A stretch of DNA of 64,000 nucleotides. Source: Sphingomonas sp. SORGH_AS_0879 (lineage in GTDB: Bacteria; Pseudomonadota; Alphaproteobacteria; Sphingomonadales; Sphingomonadaceae). Numbering within the stretch: the first letter of the stretch is position 1; each line of letters opens with the position of its first letter. This document shows positions 19,799-27,850 of this stretch, one piece after another. The notes beneath the pieces were generated by a model. That model was not told the origin of the DNA, made no database searches, and saw nothing but the letters and a program-made list of their open reading frames with translations. Location: contig NZ_JAUTBJ010000002.1 in NCBI RefSeq assembly GCF_030819175.1, forward strand, positions 3,495,001-3,559,000, read 5' to 3'. The position numbers and the translations under genes were made by a program.

Positions 19799-20806
19799 AT
19801 GACGGCTTCCCCCTCCCCTTCACCGTTCATGTCCGGGATCGACAGCTTCATCCTCCGCCGCGACGGCGGTATCCGCGTCACGCTGACCAATCTGGGCGCG
19901 ACGCTGATGGCGATCGATGCGCCGGACCGGCATGGTCGCCATGCGAACGTCCTGCTCGGCCATGCGCGGGTGCGGGACTATCCCGCCGCCGGTGCGCCGG
20001 GGCCCGACGCCTATATGGGGGCGACGTGCGGGCGCTATGCCAATCGGATCGCGGGCGCGACCTTCCCGCTGGACGGCGGGATCGTCCGGTTGGTGGCGAA
20101 TGACGGGCCCAACCATCTCCATGGCGGCATACCCGGCTTTCACCGGGCGATCTGGCGGGTGGAACGGGCGGAGGCGACGCGCCTCGTCCTGGCGCACCAC
20201 AGCCCGGATGGCGATGCGGGCTGGCCCGGCGCGCTGCATGTCACCGCCACCTTCCTGCTCCCCACGCCGGACCGGTTGCGGGTCGAGTATCGGGCGACGA
20301 CCGACCGTCCGACGCACGTCAATCTGGTCAGCCATCCCTATTTCAACCTGTCGGGCGATCCGGCGACGACGATCCACGATCACCGCCTGCGCATCGCCGC
20401 CGACCATGTCCTGTCGATCGACGAGGCCGCGCTGCCGACCGGGGAGCGCCAGCGCGTCGGGGGAACGCCCTTCGACTTTCGGACCTCGCGGCCGATCGGT
20501 CGGGGTGTCCATCCCGGATACAACCACAACTACTGCCTGGCCGGGGACGGCCTGCGCGAAGTCGCCTGGCTCGACCATCCCGCCAGCGGCCGGAACCTGA
20601 CGATCACGACCGACCGGCCGGGACTGCAATTCTATGACGGATACGCCTTGTCGGGCGCGTTCGCACCGCATGAAGGGCTGTGCCTGGAGGCGCAGGGCTG
20701 GCCGGACGCGGTCCACCATCCGCAATTTCCCTCCAGCCGCCTCGATCCCGGTAATCGCTGGCAGGCGGTTACCGAATGGCGCTTCGGCGTGACCCCGGCG
20801 TCATAA
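19799..20806 (+). CDS. galM: Aldose 1-epimerase (galactose mutarotase)
   Basis: Interconverts alpha and beta anomers of galactose or other aldoses, feeding the beta form to dehydrogenases. 335 residues. Family signatures include GATCGRYANRIAGATFPLDG, NDGPNHLHGG (catalytic His region), VNLVSHPYFNLSG with the second catalytic His, YNHNYCLAG, and LQFYDGYALSG followed by GLCLEAQGWPDAVHHP with the catalytic Glu. No signal peptide is obvious, so it should be cytoplasmic. A GGAGGGGGGAG site precedes the ATG, and an internal ATG at 19829 is also possible. It overlaps the last 6 bases of the convergent SDR gene. Confidence 0.93.
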   Translation: MTASPSPSPFMSGIDSFILRRDGGIRVTLTNLGATLMAIDAPDRHGRHANVLLGHARVRDYPAAGAPGPDAYMGATCGRYANRIAGATFPLDGGIVRLVANDGPNHLHGGIPGFHRAIWRVERAEATRLVLAHHSPDGDAGWPGALHVTATFLLPTPDRLRVEYRATTDRPTHVNLVSHPYFNLSGDPATTIHDHRLRIAADHVLSIDEAALPTGERQRVGGTPFDFRTSRPIGRGVHPGYNHNYCLAGDGLREVAWLDHPASGRNLTITTDRPGLQFYDGYALSGAFAPHEGLCLEAQGWPDAVHHPQFPSSRLDPGNRWQAVTEWRFGVTPAS

Positions 20807-21517
20807 CCGCCCCATCCTGCCGCCATCGGCAACCAGCTCCGCGCCGGACACGAAGCGCGCCCCATCCGAGGCGAGGAACAGCGCAAGCGAGGCGATATCC
20901 GCCGGTGTGCCGATATCGGCGGGATCGATCACCTCGATCCCCGCCGCGATGTTCGGGCTGGCGCGCAGCAGCGGCGTGTCGATCGCGCCGGGCAGGATCG
21001 CGTTGCAGCGGATGCCGCGCGCCGCCCCCTCGATCGCGGTCGATCGCGTCAGGCTGACCAGCGCGGCCTTGGATGCGGCATAGGATGCGACCTCGGCGGA
21101 GGTGCGATGGGCATGGATCGACGCCACGTTCACGATCGCCCCGCCCGACGGCATGTGGCGCAACGCGTGGCCGGTGAACAGCGCCGGCGCGATCAGGTTG
21201 ACCGCCAGCAAGCGCTGCCAGTCGGCGGCGTCCTGTTCCGTGATCGGCTTGTAGATCATGATCCCGGCGACGTTGACCAATATGTCGAACCGCCCGAACC
21301 GGTCGAGCGTCGCCGCCACCGCCCGGTCGACAGCGGTCGGGTCGGCGATGTCGCACGCGATCGCCAAATGCCGGTCGTCGTGGCGCAGTGCATCGGCAGT
21401 GCGGTCGACCATCGCGACCGCCGCCCCCGCTTCCGCCAGCGCCTTGGCGATCGCCCCGCCGATGCCGCCGCCCGCACCGGTGACGATCGCCCCCCTGCCA
21501 TCGAACCCCGTCACCAT
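20801..21517 (-). CDS. SDR-family sugar dehydrogenase (probable D-galactose 1-dehydrogenase)
   Basis: 238-residue classical short-chain dehydrogenase. NAD(P) site VTGAGGGIGGA near the N-terminus, LVNVAGIM, the active-site Ser in VNVASIHAH and the YAASK catalytic Tyr/Lys pair are all present; PGAIDTPLLR follows. I chose the start at 21517 because GGGAG lies about 9 bases upstream; the ATG at 21547 lies within dgoD. It overlaps the end of dgoD by 7 bases, so the two are translated together. Next to galM, a lactonase and D-galactonate dehydratase, oxidation of D-galactose to the galactonolactone is the natural role, but SDR substrate specificity cannot be proved from motifs. Confidence 0.82.
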   Translation of the reverse strand: MVTGFDGRGAIVTGAGGGIGGAIAKALAEAGAAVAMVDRTADALRHDDRHLAIACDIADPTAVDRAVAATLDRFGRFDILVNVAGIMIYKPITEQDAADWQRLLAVNLIAPALFTGHALRHMPSGGAIVNVASIHAHRTSAEVASYAASKAALVSLTRSTAIEGAARGIRCNAILPGAIDTPLLRASPNIAAGIEVIDPADIGTPADIASLALFLASDGARFVSGAELVADGGRMGRL

Positions 21518-22656
21518 TCGCGAAGACTCCCGTCGGTGCCGCGCCATACCGGATTGCGCCAGCGATGCGGAACCCGTGCCGCGTCGCGCACCCGCGCCTC
21601 GTCGATCGTCACGCCCAGTCCCGGTCCGCGCGGCACGGCGACGCGGCCATTGCGCACGGTCAGCACCTCCGGATCGCTCAGATAGGTCAGCAGATCGGCA
21701 TCGGCCTGGTTATAATGGATGCCGAGCGAGATTTCCTGGATCACGAAATTGGGCGTCGTAGCCGCGACCTGGAAACAGGCGGCCAGCGCCAGCGGTCCCA
21801 ACGGGCAATGCGGGGCGAGCGCCACGTCATAGGCCTCGGCCATGGCGGCGATCCGGCGCCCCTCCGAAATGCCACCGGCATGGGCCAGATCGGGCTGCGC
21901 CACATCGATGACCGCGCGCTCGAAAAAGGGTTTGAAATCCCACCGCGAATAAAGCCGCTCGCCCATCGCCAGCGGCACCGTGGACTGGGCAGCGATCTGC
22001 GCCAGCGCTTCGGGGTGTTCGCCCAGCAGCACCTCCTCGACGAACAGCGGGCCGAGCGGGGCCAGCGCCTCCACCAGCCGCCGCGCAACCGGTTTGTGGA
22101 CCCGGCCGTGGAAATCGATGCCCACGTCCATCCCCGTCTCGCGCACCATCGCCAGCCGTTCGACGGCGGCATCGACCGCGCTGGGGCTGGCCAGCCATTC
22201 CATCTCCTCCGACCCGTTCATCTTGATCGCGTCGAACCCTTGCGCCTTGCGGGTAAGCGCGGCGGCGGCGACGTCGCTCGGCCGGTCGCCGCCGATCCAG
22301 GCATAGACGCGGATGCTGTCGCGCACGCGCCCGCCCAGCAGGTCATGGACCGGTACGCCCAGCGCCCGCCCGCGCAAGTCCCACAAAGCCATGTCGATGC
22401 CGGAGATCGCCGACATCAGCACCGGGCCGCCGCGATAGAAGCCCAGGCGATAGAGCATCTGCCACGCATCCTCGATCCGGTCGGCGTCATGGCCGATCAG
22501 CCGGTCGCGCGCGGCGTCCAGCGCCCCCGCCACCGCCTCCGCATGGCCCTCCAGACTGGCCTCGCCCCAGCCGACGCTGCCGTCGTCGCACTCGATCCGC
22601 ACGAACAGCCAGCGCGGCGGCACGAGAAAATGTTCGATCCTGGCGATGCGGGCCAT
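21511..22656 (-). CDS. dgoD: D-galactonate dehydratase (enolase superfamily)
   Basis: Dehydrates D-galactonate to 2-keto-3-deoxy-D-galactonate. 381 residues, the same length as the Escherichia coli enzyme, and similar along its whole length. LVPPRWLFVRIE at the N-terminus, LGFYRGGPVLMSAISGIDMA, the metal/catalytic pair in GIDFHGRVHKP (Asp and His), metal Glu in VEEVLL and GERLYSRWDFK, catalytic His in APHCPLGP, and ending WRNPVWRGTDGSLREW. It lies downstream of the sugar ABC importer genes on the same strand, with the SDR gene overlapping its end. No dgoK or dgoA gene is in the window, so the later steps must be encoded elsewhere. Confidence 0.93.
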   Translation of the reverse strand: MARIARIEHFLVPPRWLFVRIECDDGSVGWGEASLEGHAEAVAGALDAARDRLIGHDADRIEDAWQMLYRLGFYRGGPVLMSAISGIDMALWDLRGRALGVPVHDLLGGRVRDSIRVYAWIGGDRPSDVAAAALTRKAQGFDAIKMNGSEEMEWLASPSAVDAAVERLAMVRETGMDVGIDFHGRVHKPVARRLVEALAPLGPLFVEEVLLGEHPEALAQIAAQSTVPLAMGERLYSRWDFKPFFERAVIDVAQPDLAHAGGISEGRRIAAMAEAYDVALAPHCPLGPLALAACFQVAATTPNFVIQEISLGIHYNQADADLLTYLSDPEVLTVRNGRVAVPRGPGLGVTIDEARVRDAARVPHRWRNPVWRGTDGSLREW

Positions 22657-22657
22657 G

Positions 22658-23638
22658 TCAGCGAATGCTCCGTTCGGGGGCCGCGCGCGTCAGCGACAGG
22701 CGCGGCAGGCGCCCCGTCTGACGCAGCCGGTCGGCGATGACCGCGATCAGCAGGATGCCGCCGCGCACGACATATTGATAGAAGGTGGGGATGTTCAGCA
22801 GGTTCAGCGCATTTTGCGCCGCGCCCATGATGAGGACGCCGATCATCACCCCGCCGATCGTCGCGACCCCGCCCGACAACGACACGCCGCCCAGCACACA
22901 GGCCGAGATCACCGCCAGCTCCAATCCGATGCTGGTATTGGGCTGGCCGCTGGTGATGCGCGCCGCCAGGATGATACCAGCCAGCGCCGCCATCAGCCCC
23001 TGCAACGCGAACACGATGATCCGCACCCGGGTGATCGGCACCCCCGCCAGGCGCGCTGCCTCGGCATTGCCGCCGATCGCCAGGATGTTGCGACCGAACA
23101 CCGTGCGGTTGAGCACGACGCCGAACAGCGCGAACCCGGCCACCATGATCCAGATCGGCCAGCCGATGCCCAGCATCCCGCCCGACCCCAGCGTATAGAA
23201 GCGCTGGAGCGGGATGGCGACGCTCTGTCCGCCCGAGGTGAGGAAGGCGAGGCCGCGCACCATTTCCATCGTCGCCAGCGTGACGATCAGGGAATTGACC
23301 TGGAAACCGGCGATCAGCACGCCGTTCACCAGCCCGACCGCCAACCCGCCGCCCAGCCCGGCCAGCACGCCCAGCGTCACGCTGCCGGTCGCGCCCATCG
23401 TCACCGCCGCCAGCACGCCCGAAAAGGCGACCGTCGAGCCGACCGACAGGTCGACTTCGCGCATCGCCAGCACGAGCATCATCGTCGCGGCGATGGTGCC
23501 GACCAGCGTGACCGACAATAACAGGCCCTGTGCGTTTCGTACCGACAGGAAGTCGGGAACGAACAGGCCGAGCGCGGCGAGCAGTAGGACGAGCAGCAGC
23601 AGCGGCCCTGCGCGCGAAAGGATCGAGGAAGGCGTCAT
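22658..23638 (-). CDS. araH: Sugar ABC transporter permease (AraH/RbsC type)
   Basis: Inner-membrane permease of about 326 residues with 8-10 hydrophobic helices (LLLLVLLLAALGLFVPDFLS, VGTIAATMMLVLAMREVDLS, and later GVSLSGGVATIGGVMIGVLI). The MREVDLSVGS and GGNAEAARLAGVP segments are typical of BPD-type monosaccharide permeases and contact the ATPase. The start ATG at 23638 overlaps the stop of the ATPase gene by 4 bases, so translation is coupled. Upstream in-frame sequence belongs to the ATPase gene. With the two genes before it, it forms a complete importer. Confidence 0.9.
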   Translation of the reverse strand: MTPSSILSRAGPLLLLVLLLAALGLFVPDFLSVRNAQGLLLSVTLVGTIAATMMLVLAMREVDLSVGSTVAFSGVLAAVTMGATGSVTLGVLAGLGGGLAVGLVNGVLIAGFQVNSLIVTLATMEMVRGLAFLTSGGQSVAIPLQRFYTLGSGGMLGIGWPIWIMVAGFALFGVVLNRTVFGRNILAIGGNAEAARLAGVPITRVRIIVFALQGLMAALAGIILAARITSGQPNTSIGLELAVISACVLGGVSLSGGVATIGGVMIGVLIMGAAQNALNLLNIPTFYQYVVRGGILLIAVIADRLRQTGRLPRLSLTRAAPERSIR

Positions 23639-25155
23639 ACGGGCATCGGCTCCCTGACAGATGAAGTTGTGGATTCGGGCAGCGCTAGCCGCAGCAACGT
23701 CTCGGCATTCGCCTGTTCGCGGGGGATGACGGCGGCCAGCGTGCCTTCGCGCATCACCGCGATGCGATCGGCGACGCCCAGCACTTCGGCCATGTCGGAC
23801 GAGGCGAACAGGACGCTGCCGCCCGCTTCGGCGAAGCGGTACAGCCGGTCGTAGATTTCGCTGCGCGCGCCGACATCGATACCGCGCGTCGGTTCGTCGA
23901 GCAGCAGGACGCGGGCCTCCGCCATCAGCCAGCGGCCGATCACTGCCTTTTGCTGGTTGCCGCCCGACAATTGCGCGATCGGCGTCTCGGCGCTGGCGGT
24001 CTTGACCCGCATATCGGCGATGACCGCCGCCGCGCCGTTGCGTTCGGCACGGCGCCGCAGCCACGGCGTACCGCCCCGCAGGTTACGCCAAGCCATCGCG
24101 ATATTCTCCCGCACAGAGGCCAGCGGGATCAGCCCGGCGTCCTTGCGATCCTCTGGGCACAGGCCCAGGCCGGCGGCGATCGCCGCACGCGGCTCGCCGG
24201 GCGGCAGTACGACACCATCGCGCAACACCCGTCCCGCGCTCGGTCGTGCCGCGCCGTACACCAGCCGGAACAGCTCGGAACGCCCCGCCCCGACCAGCCC
24301 GAACAGGCCCAGTATCTCTCCCTCGGCCACCTGCAACGACAGCGGCGCGCGGACCCCCGGCCCCGTGATGCCGTCGATCGTCAACGCCTCGCGCCCCCTT
24401 GCGCGGGGGCGATAGTGATAGATGTCGGCGATCTCTCGTCCGGCCATCGCGGCGATCAGCCGGTCGGCGTCGCTGGGACCGATCGGCGAGACATCGGTCA
24501 CATGACGCCCGTCGCGCAGCACCGTGGCGCTGTCGGCCAGGGCATAGACCTCTTCCATCCGGTGGCTGACATACAGGATCGCCGCACCGCCCGCGCGCAA
24601 TTCGCCGATGATCGCCATCAGTCGGTCCGTCTCGCGCGCGCTCAGCGAACTGGTCGGCTCGTCGAACGCGATGATGCGGGCGTCGCGCAGCAGCGCGCGG
24701 CCGATCTCGACCATCTGACGCTGGCCGATCGACAGGCTGCCGAGCCGCGTGTCCGGCGCGATCTCCTCGCCCAGCCGGGCCAGCACCGAAGCGGCGCGGG
24801 CGTGCAGATCCGCGCGATCGACCCAGCCGCCCCGCGCGGGCAGCGTACCGAGCATCAGATTCTCGGCGACCGACAGGTCGGGCACGAGTTGCAATTCCTG
24901 ATGGATGATCGCGATTCCGGCATCCTGCGCGTCGCGCGGTCGGTGAAAGGCACAAGGCCGCCCATCGACCGCCAGCGTACCGGCATCGGGGCGATACTGG
25001 CCAGACAGGATCTTCAGCAGCGTCGACTTGCCCGCGCCATTCTCGCCGATCAACGCGCGCACCTCGCCCGCCGCGACGGTGAAGGATATGTCGTCGAGCG
25101 CGACAACGCCGGGAAACCGCTTGCCGACATGATCGAAGCGCAACCGTTCGCTCAT
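23635..25155 (-). CDS. araG: Sugar ABC transporter ATP-binding protein (AraG type)
   Basis: 506-residue duplicated ATPase of the monosaccharide importer class. The first domain has Walker A GENGAGKSTLLK, signature LSIGQRQMVEI and Walker B IIAFDEPTSSL. The second has the degenerate GLVGAGRSELFR, LCPEDRKDAG, LSGGNQQKAVIGRWL and LLLDEPTRGIDVGARSEIY. The spacing and the VRAPLSLQVAEGEILGLFG linker follow E. coli AraG closely. It overlaps both neighbours by 4 bases, so the three importer genes form one translationally coupled unit. Energises uptake of arabinose- or galactose-like sugars. Confidence 0.92.
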   Translation of the reverse strand: MSERLRFDHVGKRFPGVVALDDISFTVAAGEVRALIGENGAGKSTLLKILSGQYRPDAGTLAVDGRPCAFHRPRDAQDAGIAIIHQELQLVPDLSVAENLMLGTLPARGGWVDRADLHARAASVLARLGEEIAPDTRLGSLSIGQRQMVEIGRALLRDARIIAFDEPTSSLSARETDRLMAIIGELRAGGAAILYVSHRMEEVYALADSATVLRDGRHVTDVSPIGPSDADRLIAAMAGREIADIYHYRPRARGREALTIDGITGPGVRAPLSLQVAEGEILGLFGLVGAGRSELFRLVYGAARPSAGRVLRDGVVLPPGEPRAAIAAGLGLCPEDRKDAGLIPLASVRENIAMAWRNLRGGTPWLRRRAERNGAAAVIADMRVKTASAETPIAQLSGGNQQKAVIGRWLMAEARVLLLDEPTRGIDVGARSEIYDRLYRFAEAGGSVLFASSDMAEVLGVADRIAVMREGTLAAVIPREQANAETLLRLALPESTTSSVREPMPV

Positions 25156-26144
25156 GCCATCGCCTCCTCGGCCAGGATGCGGCGGAAATTGCCGCGATCG
25201 AGCAGGACCCCGCTGGTCAGCGTGAGCGGCGGCGGGGCCAGACCGTCGCGAACCCAGCGCGCCACCGCCGCCGCCGTGTCATATCCATGCCGCCGCGCGC
25301 TGAGCAGCACGGTGGCGAAGAAGCCGGTCGGGACGGGCTTGGCCAGTTCGGCGATCGCCGCCTCCGATCCGCCGATACCGATGCCGATCAACGCGGCGGG
25401 CGACAGGCGCAATCCTTCGGCGGCGCGCACCCCGCCAACGACCGTCTCGTCATTGAGGCCTAGGATGATCCAATGGTCGATATCGGCATGCGCGGTCAGC
25501 ACCGGCGCGGCGGCGGTGAACGCCCCCTCGGTATCGGTGGTCCGTTGCGGCGCATCGAACACACGCGCGAAGCCCGCCGCCCGCAACGCGCCGACCGCGC
25601 CAGCCGTGCGTTCGCGCCCGGTGTCGAGACTGTCATAGGCGATGCGCAACACGCCCGTGGTCGCGGGGGACCAGCCACGCCGCCCCGCCTCCGCCGCCGC
25701 CGCACGCCCTGCGACTTCGCCGATCGCGGTCGCCGAAATGCCGACATGCGGCACCGATTCGATCGGCTGTCCGTCCGCGCCGATCAGCCGGTCGTCGACC
25801 GATAGCAGCTTCATTCCCGTCCGCGCGGCGAACCCCGCAATGGCCGGGCCCAGCCGGGGATCGGGCGTGCAGATGACCAAGCCCCCGGCATAACGCGCAT
25901 AGAGGGTCCACAAGGCGGAGAGCAGCCGGTCGCCATCCTCCGCGCCGATCTCGATGACCGAAAAGCCCAGATGGCGCGCCGCCGCGCGGGCGAAGCGCCA
26001 CTCGTCCTGAAACCATTGTTCCTGCGGCATCTTCACGACGAAGCCGATCCGCACGCCGTCCGCTGCGGCAGAACAACCGCCCAGCGTGCCGCCCAGCGTC
26101 GTGGCGGCCAACGTGCCCAGCATCGCCCTGCGCGTGCTTATCAT
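25152..26144 (-). CDS. araF: Sugar-binding lipoprotein (AraF type)
   Basis: Periplasmic solute-binding protein of 330 residues. The N-terminus MISTRRAMLGTLAATTLGG continues to a lipobox LGGC, so it is probably a lipoprotein anchored at the inner membrane; the twin Arg also permits Tat export. The mature part matches AraF in order: GFVVKMPQEQWFQDEW, VICTPDPRLGPAI, KLLSVDDRLIGADGQPIES, WIILGLNDETVVGGVRA and GIGIGGSEAAI. The E. coli relative binds L-arabinose, D-galactose and D-fucose, which fits a galactose locus. The start at 26144 has GAGAGGGGG upstream. It is divergent from the SMP-30 gene with an operator-like site between. Confidence 0.88.
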   Translation of the reverse strand: MISTRRAMLGTLAATTLGGTLGGCSAAADGVRIGFVVKMPQEQWFQDEWRFARAAARHLGFSVIEIGAEDGDRLLSALWTLYARYAGGLVICTPDPRLGPAIAGFAARTGMKLLSVDDRLIGADGQPIESVPHVGISATAIGEVAGRAAAAEAGRRGWSPATTGVLRIAYDSLDTGRERTAGAVGALRAAGFARVFDAPQRTTDTEGAFTAAAPVLTAHADIDHWIILGLNDETVVGGVRAAEGLRLSPAALIGIGIGGSEAAIAELAKPVPTGFFATVLLSARRHGYDTAAAVARWVRDGLAPPPLTLTSGVLLDRGNFRRILAEEAMA

Positions 26145-26186
26145 CGTGCCGCCCCCTCTCCTATCGGCTTGCATCCTTCCGCTCGT

Positions 26187-26204
26187 TATATATCATATTT
26201 ATTG
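26187..26204. promoter_or_regulatory. AT-rich operator candidate between araF and lactonase (type 1 element)
   Basis: TATATATCATATTTATTG lies in the 76-bp gap between the divergent araFGH-dgoD unit and the SMP-30/GntR unit. Its closest relatives are at 14625-14645 (shared ATATCATATTTATT) and 30094-30111 (ATCATAT, one mismatch, then TATTG). It is a good candidate binding site for the GntR protein encoded 0.9 kb downstream. Confidence 0.65.
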
Positions 26205-26220
26205 AAGGGAAAGGGCCAAG

Positions 26221-27078
26221 ATGACCGATTTCGAGATCGTGGCGCGCGACGGCGTCGACCAACTGGGCGAAGGACCACTGTGGCGGGTGGCGGACCGGAG
26301 CCTCTGGTGGGTCGATATCGTCGCCCCGGCGCTCAACCGGCTGACGGTGGCGACCGGCGCGGTCGAACGCTGGGCGATGCCCGAACCGATCGGCTGGGTG
26401 GTGGAACGCGCGGGCGGCGGCCTGCTCGCCGGGTTCCGCAGCGGGATCGCGGCGCTCGACCCCGACAGCCTTGCGATCGACTTCTGGGTCGCGCCCGAGC
26501 CGGACCGGCCGCACAACCGGCTGAACGACGCGAAGGTCGATGCGACCGGACGGCTGTGGTTCGGGTCGAAGGACGATCGCGATCTCGACGACAGCGGCGC
26601 ACTCTATGCGATGGGTGCGGATCGCCGACCGAGGCGGCATGACGACGGCTATCGGGTCGCCAACGGCCCCGCCTTCTCGCTCGACGGGCGTTTCCTCTAC
26701 CATGCCGACAGCGGACGGCGTGTCGTCTATCGTTTTGCCGTCGATGAGGACGGAGCGCTCGCCGAGCGTGTCCCGTTCCTAACCTTCGACCCGGCATGGG
26801 GCTATCCCGACGGCATGACCGTCGATGCGCAGGACTGTCTGTGGGTCGCGCACTGGGGTGGCGGCGCGATCAGCCGGTTCGATCCTGAGGGGCGACGGAT
26901 GCAGACGGTGGCGCTGCCCGCGACCAATGTGACCAGTTGCACATTCGGCGGGGCGGGACTCGATCGGCTTTACGTCACATCGGCGGCGATGACGTCGCCG
27001 GGGATGCCGGCGGATGGGGCGCTGTTCGTGCTGGAGGTCGGCGTCGGCGGCCGTCCCGCCACGGCGTTCGCCGGGTAA
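26221..27078 (+). CDS. SMP-30/gluconolactonase-family sugar lactonase
   Basis: 285-residue six-bladed beta-propeller enzyme that hydrolyses sugar lactones to aldonic acids. LGEGPLWRVADRSLWWVDI carries the metal Glu, RLNDAKVDATGRLWFG the metal Asn, and WGYPDGMTVDAQDCLWVAHW the metal Asp; GAISRFDPEGR and NVTSCTFGG are also typical. There is no signal peptide, so it is cytoplasmic and suited to hydrolyse galactonolactone produced by the SDR enzyme. A GAAGGGAAAGGG site precedes the ATG. The GntR gene follows 25 bp downstream in the same operon. Confidence 0.9.
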   Translation: MTDFEIVARDGVDQLGEGPLWRVADRSLWWVDIVAPALNRLTVATGAVERWAMPEPIGWVVERAGGGLLAGFRSGIAALDPDSLAIDFWVAPEPDRPHNRLNDAKVDATGRLWFGSKDDRDLDDSGALYAMGADRRPRRHDDGYRVANGPAFSLDGRFLYHADSGRRVVYRFAVDEDGALAERVPFLTFDPAWGYPDGMTVDAQDCLWVAHWGGGAISRFDPEGRRMQTVALPATNVTSCTFGGAGLDRLYVTSAAMTSPGMPADGALFVLEVGVGGRPATAFAG

Positions 27079-27103
27079 AGCCCGCTTGGCGCATTCTTGT
27101 CGC

Positions 27104-27850
27104 ATGCCCTATGGGAAGGAGATGACAGAGGAATCCGGATCGCATGACGGCCGCAACCTGACCGCAAAGATCGTCGACGATCTCGGCCTGGCCATCGTCA
27201 CCGAGCATTTCCGGTCGGGATCGCCCTTCCCGACCGAAGCGGAATTGTGCGAACGCTATGACGCCAGCCGCCCGGTCCTGCGCGAGGCGGTGAAGATGCT
27301 GGCGGCCAAGGGGCTGCTGGTCGGGCGCAAGCGGGCAGGGACTCTGGTCCAGCCGGAAGACAATTGGAACCTGCTCGACCCCGATGTGCTGCGCTGGATG
27401 TTGCAGCGTGACTTCTCTATCGACCTGTTGATCGACTTCACCGAAATCCGCCTCGCCATCGAACCGCGCGCCGCGACGCTGGCGGCGCATTCGGCGTCGG
27501 GGCCGCAGCGCGCCGCGATCGTCGCCGCGACCGAACGCATGGCCGCCGCCGACCGGGGAGAGGAAGATGCGCTGGAAGCCGATATCGCCTTCCACATCGC
27601 GGTGCTCCGGGCGAGCAACAACCGGTTCCTTCGCCAGTTCACCGACCTGACGGAGACGACGCTGCGCTTCTCGATCCGGCGGACCAACGAATATAAGGGC
27701 GTGCCCCGCGCCAGCGCACGCGACCACAAACGCGTCGCCGATGCGATCGTAGAGGGCAATGCCACACTGGCGGGCACGCGGATGTACGAACTGATCTACG
27801 GCGCGCTGGAGTTGCTGCTGGTGGCGGGAAAGCACCCGCTGCGCCCCTAG
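27104..27850 (+). CDS. FadR-type GntR-family transcriptional regulator
   Basis: 248-residue regulator. The winged helix (residues ~15-85) reads FPTEAELCERYDASRPVLRE with the GRKRAGTLV wing. The C-terminal all-helical FCD domain contains IRLAIEPRAATLAA, DIAFHIAVLRASNN and DHKRVADAIVEG, whose Asp and His residues normally bind a metal and a sugar-acid ligand. It is co-transcribed with the lactonase and is the only local regulator inside the galactose locus, so control of the type 1 elements is the simplest model, with galactonate or its keto-deoxy product as effector. The start is uncertain: ATG at 27104 is used; ATG at 27122 directly abuts GGAAGGAG and is less likely. Confidence 0.85.
   Translation: MPYGKEMTEESGSHDGRNLTAKIVDDLGLAIVTEHFRSGSPFPTEAELCERYDASRPVLREAVKMLAAKGLLVGRKRAGTLVQPEDNWNLLDPDVLRWMLQRDFSIDLLIDFTEIRLAIEPRAATLAAHSASGPQRAAIVAATERMAAADRGEEDALEADIAFHIAVLRASNNRFLRQFTDLTETTLRFSIRRTNEYKGVPRASARDHKRVADAIVEGNATLAGTRMYELIYGALELLLVAGKHPLRP

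Noticed and set aside
21511..26144. L-arabinose pathway as the main role of the importer and dehydratase genes
   Set aside because: The dehydratase follows D-galactonate dehydratase along its length, and no IlvD/Edd-type arabonate dehydratase is present, so galactose is the better reading; arabinose import remains possible.
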